DNA of 45,812 nt from Phycisphaerales bacterium UBA2402 (GTDB lineage: Bacteria; Planctomycetota; Phycisphaerae; Phycisphaerales; UBA1924), in assembly GCA_002343715.1 (NCBI GenBank), contig DDSA01000187.1, positions 1 through 45,812 of the forward strand. Direction: 5' to 3'. The notes beneath the pieces were generated by a model. That model was not told the DNA's origin and did no database searches. It saw only the letters and a list, made by a program, of their open reading frames with translations. The position numbers were made by a program, and so were the translations under genes. Below, piece by piece: positions 24,354-32,715 of the stretch; position 1 is the stretch's first letter, and each line of letters opens with the position of its first letter.

Positions 24354-26891
24354 ATGCGCCACCAGATTCTCTCCTCTTCCGAATGGACCGTCCTCGCCAT
24401 AGGCGACCTGGTCGAAACACCGGCCGTGGTCCGCGGCCTGACGATCTCCGCGAGCGTGCCCGGCTGCATTCACACCGACTTGGTTCGGGCGGGAGTGATC
24501 GGCGATCCCGCCGTCGGGTTCAACGAACTCGATATTCAATGGATCGGGCTGACGGATTGGGAATACCGCGCGGTCTTCAATGCGGAAGAGGCGTTGTTCA
24601 GCGCCGATCGCCGCGATCTGGTCTTTGATGGACTCGACACCATCGCGGCCGTTTTTCTGAACGGAATGCCCGTCGGTTCCGCGGCCAACATGTTCCACCC
24701 CCACCGCTTTGACGTACGCGAGAGTTTGTGCCGCGGCATGAACGAACTGATCGTTCGGTTCCGGGCTCCGCTTCGGCATATCCGCGAGGTGGAGTCCAGC
24801 CTGGGGACACGGCCGGTGAACGGAGATTGGGATCCGTTCATCTTCATGCGCAAGGCGGCGTGCAACTTTGGGTGGGACTGGGGACCGAAGGTCGCGACGG
24901 TCGGGCTTTGGCGACCCGTGCGGTTGGAAGCTTGGAGCGTGGCGAGATTGTCCGGGGTACGACCGCTGATAACGCGAGGGGCACGTGACACTTGGTCCGT
25001 ACAAACCCTCTGCGACATCCAATGGGATGACAGCAGCCGGTACACACCCGTCCGTTTGTCCGTCAACCTCGATTCCCCCCCCGTGGCGTTACTCCGGCAA
25101 CACTCTTTCATCGCAGCAACAAGCATCGAGATTTCCGGAAGACCGCCGACCGCGTCCGCGCCGGAACTCACCATCTCTTCGCCCGCGCTTTGGGACGGAA
25201 GAGACCATGCTCCGCTCTATCCGCTCCGAGTGGGACTCCAAGACACTCAGACCGGTGTCGAGTTAGATCATCGAGAGTGTGACATCGGCTTCCGGACGGT
25301 GGAACTCGATACCTCTCCCGATGCCGAGGGATCGGCGTTTACCTTGCGTCTCAACGACAGGCCGATTTTCTGCGTCGGAGCAAACTGGATTCCCGAGGGA
25401 CTGTGGCCCGGGCAGGTGACGCGGGAGACGTATCGCCGACGGCTCGACCAGGCCCGAGCCGCCGGGATCAACTTGCTCCGAGTCTGGGGGGGCGGTTACT
25501 ACGAGTCTGACGAGTTCTACAGCGAGTGCGACCGTCGTGGCATACTGGTCTGGCAGGACTTCATGTTCTCCTGCGCCATGTATCCCGAAGAGGCCCCCTT
25601 CCCGGCGCTGGTCGAGTCAGAAGCGCGCCACCAGATCACCAGGCTCGCATCCCATTCAAGCGTTGCGCTCTGGTGCGGCGGCAACGAATGTATCTGGGGG
25701 TATGAAAGTTGGGGCTGGAAGGAGCGCCTGAAGCCAGGCCAGAGCTGGGGCAGGGGGTATTACCTTGATCTGCTCCCCCGTCTGGTGGCCGAGCTCGACC
25801 CCACGCGGCCCTATTGGCCCAACAGCCCGTGGTCCGGGTCGGAATCCATTCATCCCAACGACGGTCGGCACGGGGACCGGCACACCTGGGACCAGCGTCT
25901 TGAAGGGTACTTCAACGCGCCCTGCCGGTTCCTCAGCGAGGCCGGGCATCAATCGCCCTCGTGCTACTCAACGCTCGCCACGGTATTGCCCGCCTCAGAA
26001 CTCGCCCTGAACTCGCGCGCCCTGGAACATCGCCAGCGCGGTCCCGGCGGGAACACCAAGCAGTACGACGAAGTCCTGCACGCGATGTTCCGCCCCGCCC
26101 GGACGTTCGATGAATGGCACGCGCAGGCGCACCTCGCGCAGGCTCGCGCGGTCAGATTGGCCGTGGATTCAGCGCTGGCCCGGTACCCGGCGTGCTCGGG
26201 TGTACTGATCTGGCAGTTGAACGACGCCTGGCCCGGGCTGAGTTGGTCGCTCGTTGATTCGGCGGGCCGCGCGAAGCCAGCTCTGAGTTCTATCGCCTGC
26301 CATCACCGGGTCTTCTTTCATCCCGGCGCATCGGGCAGACACCTTTCGCTGGCCTGCTTTGCTCCCATCAGTGAGCCGGCCTCCGTTCACCTGGCCCGCT
26401 GCTCGCTGGATGGCCGGATCGTGAGCGAACATGCACGGGCCATCGTCATGCGGCCGGGAACGGTCACGCCGCTGGGCGCTTCGGAGACGCTCGTCGGATC
26501 AATCGCCGATCCGACCGCCGAGTTTTACCTTGCCACGTTGCGCCTCGGTGATTCGATTATCGATCGCACCGCCTGGTTCGCCGTTCCAGAGCGCCAACTG
26601 CGACTGCCCGAGCCGTCAGCGGAGATCGAGATTCAGGCCGATGGCAACGGACCGCCCAGGCTCGCGGTACGTGCGGTGTCCTTTCTGCATGATGCGGTCC
26701 TGAGCGGTGATCGGCTTCACGAGTCCCTCCGCTTTGGTGCCGGCGGGCCGCGGACGTTGCTGCCCGGAGAAGTCTGGACGCTGGATGAAACGTTGCCTCC
26801 GATTGTTCACGGAACAGTCCCCGGGTGGACCGAGCCACTCTGCCGTCCGCCGTATCTCTGGTGCGCCAACCACTTTGCTCTGGGCACGTAA
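24354..26891 (+). CDS. Beta-mannosidase, glycoside hydrolase family 2
   Basis: An 845-residue GH2 enzyme that removes beta-linked mannose from the non-reducing end of manno-oligosaccharides. The N-terminal jelly-roll and Ig-like domains include VPGCIHTDLVRAG near residue 33 and RKAACNFGWDWGP near 165, the latter a beta-mannosidase hallmark. The TIM barrel has the acid/base Glu445 in CGGNE and the nucleophile Glu529 in FLSEAGHQS. Length matches bacterial members. No signal peptide is seen, so it is cytoplasmic and probably acts on imported oligosaccharides. It starts 30 bases after lysK, so read-through is possible, and converges with a sugar ABC importer. Confidence 0.93.
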   Translation: MRHQILSSSEWTVLAIGDLVETPAVVRGLTISASVPGCIHTDLVRAGVIGDPAVGFNELDIQWIGLTDWEYRAVFNAEEALFSADRRDLVFDGLDTIAAVFLNGMPVGSAANMFHPHRFDVRESLCRGMNELIVRFRAPLRHIREVESSLGTRPVNGDWDPFIFMRKAACNFGWDWGPKVATVGLWRPVRLEAWSVARLSGVRPLITRGARDTWSVQTLCDIQWDDSSRYTPVRLSVNLDSPPVALLRQHSFIAATSIEISGRPPTASAPELTISSPALWDGRDHAPLYPLRVGLQDTQTGVELDHRECDIGFRTVELDTSPDAEGSAFTLRLNDRPIFCVGANWIPEGLWPGQVTRETYRRRLDQARAAGINLLRVWGGGYYESDEFYSECDRRGILVWQDFMFSCAMYPEEAPFPALVESEARHQITRLASHSSVALWCGGNECIWGYESWGWKERLKPGQSWGRGYYLDLLPRLVAELDPTRPYWPNSPWSGSESIHPNDGRHGDRHTWDQRLEGYFNAPCRFLSEAGHQSPSCYSTLATVLPASELALNSRALEHRQRGPGGNTKQYDEVLHAMFRPARTFDEWHAQAHLAQARAVRLAVDSALARYPACSGVLIWQLNDAWPGLSWSLVDSAGRAKPALSSIACHHRVFFHPGASGRHLSLACFAPISEPASVHLARCSLDGRIVSEHARAIVMRPGTVTPLGASETLVGSIADPTAEFYLATLRLGDSIIDRTAWFAVPERQLRLPEPSAEIEIQADGNGPPRLAVRAVSFLHDAVLSGDRLHESLRFGAGGPRTLLPGEVWTLDETLPPIVHGTVPGWTEPLCRPPYLWCANHFALGT

Positions 26892-26951
26892 CTCCGCCAC
26901 GCGCAGCGTTGCACGGGAGCATGCCGAACGTACCTCTTCAAACCACGGTCC

Positions 26952-27803
26952 TCACTCCTTGACTCCGCCGGCCCCAACCCCTCCCACGAAGAACCGCCTC
27001 GCCGCCACGTACAGCACCAGCACGGGAGCGACCACGATCACGCTCGCCGCCATGACGAGGTTCCACGGGGTGCCGCCGTGCTGGCTCTGGAACATCTGGA
27101 GACCCAGGCTGAGCGTGTACTGTTCCTCGCGGTTCAGGTAGAGGAGCGGGCCGAGAAAATCATTCCATGTCGCCACCGCCTGCATCAGCGCCACCACAAG
27201 CAGGGCCGGGCGGCTCAGCGGCAGAATGATCCGAAGGAACGTGCCCCAATGCGAGCATCCGTCGATCCGGGCTGCCTCTTCCAGTTCCCGGGGAATCGTC
27301 ATGAAAAACTGACGCAGCAGGAAGATACTGAACGCACCCCCGAACCAGGCCGGCAGCCAGAGGGGCAGCATTGTGCCGATCAGCCCCATCTTCTTGAAGA
27401 GCAGATACTGCGGGCTCATCAACACCGCTTGCGGAATCATCAGAGTCAAGAGAACGAGCACGAAGACGCCGTCACGCCCCGGCCAGCGCAGACGGCTGAA
27501 GCCGTAGGCCGCCACCGCGCTCGCCAGTGTCATACCCAGCACGCTCAGCACCCCCACCATCAGCGTGTTGCGAAAGTACGTCGGGAAGTCCGCCGCGGGG
27601 CTGTTCCACACGCCCGAGTAGTTCTCCGACGATTGACCCGCCAAGGCACTCCAATACGCTACGCTCCACTTGGGGGCCGGGTCACCCTCCGGCAGTGAAG
27701 GAAGCGGGTTCACTCCGGCCGCCGCGGCTTGAGCCGCGGGACGAATCGATACCGCCGCCATCCACACCAGAGGAATGGCGTACAGGGTTGCCGCGATCCA
27801 CAC
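26952..27803 (-). CDS. Sugar ABC transporter permease, MalG type
   Basis: A 283-residue inner-membrane permease of the carbohydrate ABC transporter CUT1 family. It has six membrane segments and the EAA loop EEAARIDGCSHWGTFLRIIL with LPLSRPAL near residues 175-205, which docks the ATPase. The start is GTG at 27803, the only in-frame start before the first membrane helix, 34 bases after the MalF-type gene. With its two partners upstream it forms an importer whose substrate is suggested by the facing beta-mannosidase. No ATPase gene is nearby, so a shared MsmX/UgpC-like ATPase elsewhere is likely. Confidence 0.9.
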   Translation of the reverse strand: MWIAATLYAIPLVWMAAVSIRPAAQAAAAGVNPLPSLPEGDPAPKWSVAYWSALAGQSSENYSGVWNSPAADFPTYFRNTLMVGVLSVLGMTLASAVAAYGFSRLRWPGRDGVFVLVLLTLMIPQAVLMSPQYLLFKKMGLIGTMLPLWLPAWFGGAFSIFLLRQFFMTIPRELEEAARIDGCSHWGTFLRIILPLSRPALLVVALMQAVATWNDFLGPLLYLNREEQYTLSLGLQMFQSQHGGTPWNLVMAASVIVVAPVLVLYVAARRFFVGGVGAGGVKE

Positions 27804-27837
27804 GACGATCGAAGCCGCATTCCCACCGGCGATTCCC

Positions 27838-28734
27838 CTAGCCCGCGCGATAGAACACCCCTTTCCGTCCGATCCAGAGCGCGCCCGCGGCCAGCGTCAG
27901 CGTGAGCAGCACCTGCACCCAGGCCAGTGCACTGGCGTATCCCATGCGCCCGAACTCGAAGGCGGTCTTGTACACATACATGGAGTAGGTGAGGGTGGCA
28001 CCATCCGGGCCCCCGCGCGTCATGATCATCGGCGGTGCCAACACCTGCAACGACCAGATGATGCTCATGACCGCGTTGAACAATACAGCGGGAGAGATCA
28101 TGGGCAGGGTGACATGCATCAAACGGCTCCGGGCACCCATGCCGTCGAGGCTCGCGGCTTCATAGAGAGATTCCGGAACATCCTTGAGAGCCGCGCCGCA
28201 CACCAGCAGCGGGCTGCCGATCACCCACAGCCCCATGAACACCATCGACGGCAACGCCCACCGAGTATCACCCAGCCAGTTCGGCCCCTGCACACCGGCA
28301 GCGCCCATCGCGCTGTTGAACAGGCCGTACTGCGGGTTGAAGAGCCACAACCACGTCACGCAGTTCGCCACAACCGGGACCAGCGTGGGCAGAAAAATGA
28401 TCGCGCGGGCCAACCCGGCTCCCCGCATCGGCCGCTCCAGCATCGCCGCCAACCCAACGCTGAGAATCGAACTCCCAATAACGGACAGCACGGCGTACAC
28501 CATCGTGTTCCGCAGCGCCTTCCAGAAAAGCGCATCCGACAGCAACTCCCGATAGTTCTCCCACCCGATCCATACAGGCACGTCGAGCAGTGCGTAGTCG
28601 GTCAAGCTGTAGTACACGCTCAGAAGAACCGGCACGAGCAGAAAGACGCCGAACCCGACCAACCAGGGACTGATCCACGCGAGGCCCAGACTGACCTCTC
28701 GCCATCGCCGCACCCCTTCCGTTGGAGCACTCAC
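27838..28734 (-). CDS. Sugar ABC transporter permease, MalF type
   Basis: A 298-residue CUT1-family permease with six membrane segments, the N-terminal AWISPWLVGFGVFLLVPVL signature, and the EAA loop EAASLDGMGARSRLMHVTLP near residues 188-207. It starts with GTG at 28734, whose GTGA overlaps the stop of the solute-binding protein gene, so translation is coupled. It pairs with the MalG-type permease to form the membrane channel. Confidence 0.92.
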   Translation of the reverse strand: MSAPTEGVRRWREVSLGLAWISPWLVGFGVFLLVPVLLSVYYSLTDYALLDVPVWIGWENYRELLSDALFWKALRNTMVYAVLSVIGSSILSVGLAAMLERPMRGAGLARAIIFLPTLVPVVANCVTWLWLFNPQYGLFNSAMGAAGVQGPNWLGDTRWALPSMVFMGLWVIGSPLLVCGAALKDVPESLYEAASLDGMGARSRLMHVTLPMISPAVLFNAVMSIIWSLQVLAPPMIMTRGGPDGATLTYSMYVYKTAFEFGRMGYASALAWVQVLLTLTLAAGALWIGRKGVFYRAG

Positions 28735-30116
28735 GAGGCCCTTCTCCCTTCGGACGACACCATCCGCTTCGCACGCACGGCCGATGACCGATCGATCATT
28801 TCCTGGGCACGGGCCTGCACACGCGCGCAGACCGCCGCGGCCGCTTCACCGCGCCACACCGAGTCGAAGGCGCCTTCGGTCAGGTGGGCGTACCCCTTCC
28901 ACACCGGCGTTTGCGGCAGGATGCGGACATTCGCGCTTCGTGTGATCGCGTCAAAGACCCTGACGAACTTGTTTCCATGACCTTCGTAGAACCCGGCGGA
29001 GCATTCCGCCAGCGGTGAACTCTTGGTATGCTCGCGGGCCAGTTGCTCCTGTACATCACGCCGCTGGGTGAAACGGACAAACTCAAAGGCCGCCTCGGGA
29101 TCCTTGCATCCGCGTGGGATGATCAATACGTCAGCCTCCAGGAGTCCGTAGGGATTGGCCGGATCGAGCAACCCCGCCGGCACCGGCGCCGGCACCACCC
29201 CGTAGTCCAGCCCCGGACGATACAGATTGATGAAGTTCGCCAGCCACGGCCCCTGCACGATCATCCCCACCCGGCCGGAGATGAACGGATCCTGCGGCGA
29301 ATGAAAACTCCTGTTGTACGCCACCCCGAACTCGCGGCTTTCGGCAGTGCCCAAACGCCGGGGATACCCCGCCACCCACTCGTAGGCCCGCACACTTTCG
29401 AGAGCATCAAACTCGGCTCGATCGTTGACCGGATCGTACAACCGGCCGCCGAACATGATCGGCCAGAAGTACGGCCACCACAGCGGAAGATTGGGAAGCA
29501 GTCCGGCGCGTTCGATCCGTCCATCACGACGGATGGTCAACCTGTCCGCCGCGATATCCAACTCTTCCACGGTTCGGGGCGGTTGGTCTGGGTCCAGCCC
29601 CGCCTCCGCGAACAGGGAACGGTTGTAGTAGAGCGCCAGGCTGTAGAGACTCGACACCCCGGCGATCAGCCGACCGTTGAACGATAACAGTCGCGCTACC
29701 GCCGGTGCGTACCAGTCTGGTCGGATCGATGTTGCCCCAGCTCCGATGGAATCCAGCGGGATTGCAGCCCCGCTCAGCGCGTACTGCGGGACGTTGTAAC
29801 TGAACACCCCGACGACATCCGGCGGATCGCCCCCGCCGATGGCCACCATGGCCTTGGTGTCGATCTCTGACACGGGCACGCGCCTGACCCACAGGAGAGA
29901 TTGCTCCGAGTTGAATCGGTCCACGATGCGCTGCACCGCATCGCCTTCCGGGCCGGTCCACTTTTCCCAGTAATCGATCACTTTCCTTCCGGCCGGTATG
30001 GATGCCCGGCTGCGCGGGATGCGCGGCCAGAACGCCATCACGCCCGCGCCGGCGGCCAATGCACCCAACGCCGCACGGCGAGTGACCGAACCTCTGTTGT
30101 CCGTGCTGAACGACAT
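28731..30116 (-). CDS. Extracellular sugar-binding protein of an ABC importer
   Basis: A 461-residue family 1 solute-binding protein. The N-terminus carries a twin-arginine-like signal (TRRAALGALAAGAGVMAF), so it is exported. The mature protein begins VIDYWEKWTGPEGDAVQRIV, typical of CUT1 binding proteins, and has DPPDVVGVFSYNVP near residue 97 and FVRFTQRRDVQEQLAREHTK near the C-terminal third. ATG 30116 is chosen because it gives a clean signal peptide; the longer frame adds 19 unrelated residues. It is the first gene of the three-gene importer. The sugar is not readable from the sequence, but the beta-mannosidase downstream points to mannosides. Confidence 0.9.
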   Translation of the reverse strand: MSFSTDNRGSVTRRAALGALAAGAGVMAFWPRIPRSRASIPAGRKVIDYWEKWTGPEGDAVQRIVDRFNSEQSLLWVRRVPVSEIDTKAMVAIGGGDPPDVVGVFSYNVPQYALSGAAIPLDSIGAGATSIRPDWYAPAVARLLSFNGRLIAGVSSLYSLALYYNRSLFAEAGLDPDQPPRTVEELDIAADRLTIRRDGRIERAGLLPNLPLWWPYFWPIMFGGRLYDPVNDRAEFDALESVRAYEWVAGYPRRLGTAESREFGVAYNRSFHSPQDPFISGRVGMIVQGPWLANFINLYRPGLDYGVVPAPVPAGLLDPANPYGLLEADVLIIPRGCKDPEAAFEFVRFTQRRDVQEQLAREHTKSSPLAECSAGFYEGHGNKFVRVFDAITRSANVRILPQTPVWKGYAHLTEGAFDSVWRGEAAAAVCARVQARAQEMIDRSSAVRAKRMVSSEGRRAS

Positions 30117-30203
30117 CGGGAGATCATTGGCATGGTACAAGTTGAACCGGCAGAACAGTTCACACGACCGCACTCCGAAGGTCGAGCTCCTCTACCCTCT
30201 CGC

Positions 30204-30941
30204 ATGATCCAGACCGAGCCGCGCGGCCGGGTTCTTATCATCCGCCTCGACCGGGCCGACAAGCGCAACGCGCTCACGCCGAAGATGCTCGCCACGCTGG
30301 TGTCTCATCTTGACACCGCCGCCAGCGCCCGCGCTCTTGTGCTCAGCGGGGTGGGTTCGGTCTTCTGCGCCGGGTTCGACCTGTCCCTGTGCCGGGATGA
30401 TTCCTCGGCGCTCCGAGATCTGTTGACCGGGCTTTCCCGAGCCGTGCGGGCCATGCGATCTGCCCATTGCCCCGTCATTCTCAGCGCCCACGGCGCGGCG
30501 GTCGCGGGCGGCTGCGCACTCGCCATCGCGGCCGACATCGTCATCACGACCCCGGATGCCCGGCTCGGCTACCCCGTGGTGCGGCTGGGCATCAGCCCCG
30601 CGGTCAACGCCCCGTTGGTGCGGGCGGCGATCGGTGATGGACCGACCAGGGCGAGATTACTCGATTCTGCTCTCATCACCGGTGAGCGTGCCCTCTCCAT
30701 CGGGCTCGCCCACGAACTCGCGCCAGACCCGGCCGCGTGCGAAGACAGGGCGATCCGAATCGCCGAGGAACTCGCCGAGAAACCACCGCACGCCCTCGCG
30801 TTCACCAAGCGCTGGCTCAACGAACTCGACGGCACGGACAACCCTCGTGCCTTTGATACAGCCCTCGAAGTGTCTTTGTCCCTTCATGGCGGCGTTGAAG
30901 AACGCGACCGTTTGGAGCAACTTTGGGCCGCCCGGAACTGA
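30204..30941 (+). CDS. Enoyl-CoA hydratase/isomerase family protein lacking both catalytic Glu residues
   Basis: A 245-residue crotonase-fold protein. The fold signatures are present: LDRADKRNALTPKML near residue 14, FCAGFDLS near 53 (CoA binding and oxyanion hole), and the AVAGGCALAIAADIVI block near 99. In rat enoyl-CoA hydratase the two catalytic glutamates are Glu144 and Glu164; the equivalent positions here are Ala105 and Val125. It is therefore unlikely to be a classical hydratase and may catalyse another crotonase reaction or be a non-catalytic partner. A second paralogue follows after nine bases, implying an operon and tandem duplication. ATG 30204 gives the family N-terminus. Confidence 0.88.
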   Translation: MIQTEPRGRVLIIRLDRADKRNALTPKMLATLVSHLDTAASARALVLSGVGSVFCAGFDLSLCRDDSSALRDLLTGLSRAVRAMRSAHCPVILSAHGAAVAGGCALAIAADIVITTPDARLGYPVVRLGISPAVNAPLVRAAIGDGPTRARLLDSALITGERALSIGLAHELAPDPAACEDRAIRIAEELAEKPPHALAFTKRWLNELDGTDNPRAFDTALEVSLSLHGGVEERDRLEQLWAARN

Positions 30942-30950
30942 ACTACCTCC

Positions 30951-31709
30951 ATGCTCGCCAACCTCACCATATCGGGCTCCATCGCCACCCTGACACTGAC
31001 TCGGGCAGAAGCCAGGAACGCCCTCTCCATCGATCTGCTCCATGAACTTCATGCCAAGATCGATGAGGCCGCATCGAACGAGGGCATCTCGTTGCTTGTG
31101 CTGACCGGTGCGGGCAAGTCCTTCTGCGCCGGCATGGACCTCAAGGCCATCCTCGACGATCCTTCCGCCCCGGCGGCCCTTCTCCACACCCTCGCGGACC
31201 TCACCATCAAACTCCGCTCCCTGCCCTGTGTCACTCTCGCCAAGGTGAACGGCGCGGCCATCGGCGGCGGCTGCGGGCTGGCGTGCGTTTGCGACATCGC
31301 CATCACGCACGCCGACAGCAAGATGGGGTACCCCGAGGTTGACCTCGGCATCTGCCCCGCCGTGGTCGCGCCATGGCTCGTCAGTAAAATCGGCCCGGGT
31401 CGCGCCCGACGGGTTCTTCTCACCGGAGGACTTATGACGGGTCAAGCGGCTTTCGAGATTGGCATGGTGGATCACCTGGTTCCCAACGTGTCCGAGCTCG
31501 ATGCCGCTACCGATGAGCTGGCCAGGCGTCTGGCGACGGGCGGCCCGCAGGCGCTCCGGGCCACCAAAGGGCTCCTGAACGATCTGGACGGCATCATCGG
31601 CACAGACATCGTCCGACGCGGGGCCGAACTCTCCGCGCGGATTGTGAGTATGGAAGAGACTCGCGCGGCGCTGAGAGCCAAGTTCTCCTCCACGGCGTCC
31701 AAGCCATGA
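30951..31709 (+). CDS. Enoyl-CoA hydratase/isomerase family protein, methylglutaconyl-CoA hydratase-like
   Basis: A 252-residue crotonase paralogue of the preceding gene. Signatures are LTRAEARNALSIDLLHEL near residue 17, FCAGMDLKAI near 60, and AAIGGGCGLACVCDIAI near 103. At the catalytic positions Gly109 replaces the first Glu, but Glu129 in GYPEVDLG is kept, followed by GICPAVVAPWLV. That one-Glu pattern with the PAV-P- block resembles bacterial methylglutaconyl-CoA or related branched-chain hydratases (inference). Its stop overlaps the start of the next gene (ATGA), so the three genes are translationally linked. Confidence 0.87.
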   Translation: MLANLTISGSIATLTLTRAEARNALSIDLLHELHAKIDEAASNEGISLLVLTGAGKSFCAGMDLKAILDDPSAPAALLHTLADLTIKLRSLPCVTLAKVNGAAIGGGCGLACVCDIAITHADSKMGYPEVDLGICPAVVAPWLVSKIGPGRARRVLLTGGLMTGQAAFEIGMVDHLVPNVSELDAATDELARRLATGGPQALRATKGLLNDLDGIIGTDIVRRGAELSARIVSMEETRAALRAKFSSTASKP

Positions 31710-32137
31710 ACGCTTCAGCAACGGACACTCCCTGCCGCGCTGTCCTTCTGCACCACAGGCTTCCTGATTCATCGGAACATATCGATTGGCTCTTCGAGCG
31801 TTACTCGGGCAGCCCCCTAGTCGCTTTTCGTACCACCGCCAGACCGGATCAGGACGCCTCCGGGTTTATCGCTCAACGCATCCCCGACCACCGCGCCGCG
31901 TATCTCACGTTTGAAGGTCCGATCAACGGAGATCGGGGTGACGTCCGTCGGCTTGCAGCCGGATGGAGCATCCTCCGCGTTGATACGGGCCACGCCTTGA
32001 CCGTTGATCAGGATTGGGGCGGAGGGTGGAGCAGATTCACCGGCGAATCGATCGCAAGAGGGGTGGCGGGCGCTATTTGGCGATTTCTTTCTACCAGATT
32101 GATCTTGCGGGACGATGCAACACCGGGTATCCTGTAG
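31706..32137 (+). CDS. Small protein resembling the LigD 3'-phosphoesterase domain
   Basis: A 143-residue protein of uncertain function. The pattern LLHHRLPDSSEHIDWLFE at the N-terminus, then a Phe/Arg strand and PDHRAAYLTFEGPINGDRGD near residues 60-80, resembles the phosphoesterase (PE) module of bacterial LigD. There, HxxRRLHYDFR and H--YL-FEG-IP-G-YG-G occur. The match is partial: the second histidine region is changed and the chain is shorter. It may be one of the stand-alone PE-like proteins found in planctomycetes, and may not be catalytic. Its ATG overlaps the stop of the crotonase gene, but no functional link is evident. Confidence 0.6.
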   Translation: MNASATDTPCRAVLLHHRLPDSSEHIDWLFERYSGSPLVAFRTTARPDQDASGFIAQRIPDHRAAYLTFEGPINGDRGDVRRLAAGWSILRVDTGHALTVDQDWGGGWSRFTGESIARGVAGAIWRFLSTRLILRDDATPGIL

Positions 32138-32203
32138 CGGGCGGCTGTTCTCCGCCCCCCGCCTTTCGTGTTCGCGGCTTCACTCTTTCGCGAGGTACGA
32201 ACG

Positions 32204-32653
32204 ATGTGCCATTCCATTCCGCTCCTCACCCCCGATAGTCAGCCGCTGGGCGGCTCCACCCCCGGCATGTCCCCGAGCATCCGGCCGATGCAGTCTTCGC
32301 TCGGAGGGCAACCCCGGCCCGCAACTCCCGCACCCGCGGCGGCGGGTTCCAACCCCGCACGCGAAGTTGCACCCGAGCCGCCCCCCCCCAAGATCCAGGC
32401 CTTCGAACAGAAGATGGGCCGCAAGCACGAGGACAAGTGGACCCGCTCTCCGAACGTCACGGGTGCGGGAGCCATCCACGTCAAGAGCTTCCACTGCAAA
32501 CTCAGCGACGACAGCCTCGCCTACATGGACCAGCAGATCAACGAATGGCTCGATGCCCATCCGCAGTATGAGGTCAAGTTCGTCACCACCGCTGTGGGGG
32601 AGTGGACGGGCAAGATCCGCGAGCCGCAGATGGTTGTTCAGGTCTGGGTCTGA
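32204..32653 (+). CDS. Uncharacterised protein with Pro-rich linker and conserved-looking C-terminus
   Basis: A 149-residue protein I do not recognise by name. Residues 1-75 are low-complexity, rich in Pro, Ala and Ser, with a run of four prolines, and probably unstructured. Residues about 90-149 are compact and predict helix-strand structure: VKSFHCKLSDDSLAYMDQQ, then INEWLDAHPQYEVKFVTTAV, and the end VVQVWV. The ATG at 32204 is preferred to a GTG at 32168 because GAGG stands about 8 bases before it. There is no signal peptide or membrane segment, so it is cytoplasmic. Confidence 0.7.
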   Translation: MCHSIPLLTPDSQPLGGSTPGMSPSIRPMQSSLGGQPRPATPAPAAAGSNPAREVAPEPPPPKIQAFEQKMGRKHEDKWTRSPNVTGAGAIHVKSFHCKLSDDSLAYMDQQINEWLDAHPQYEVKFVTTAVGEWTGKIREPQMVVQVWV

Positions 32654-32715
32654 TGACCGACACCTCCCCCTGCTCAATTCCCGTCGATCTGCCCTGATGC
32701 CCGATTTGTTCAGCC

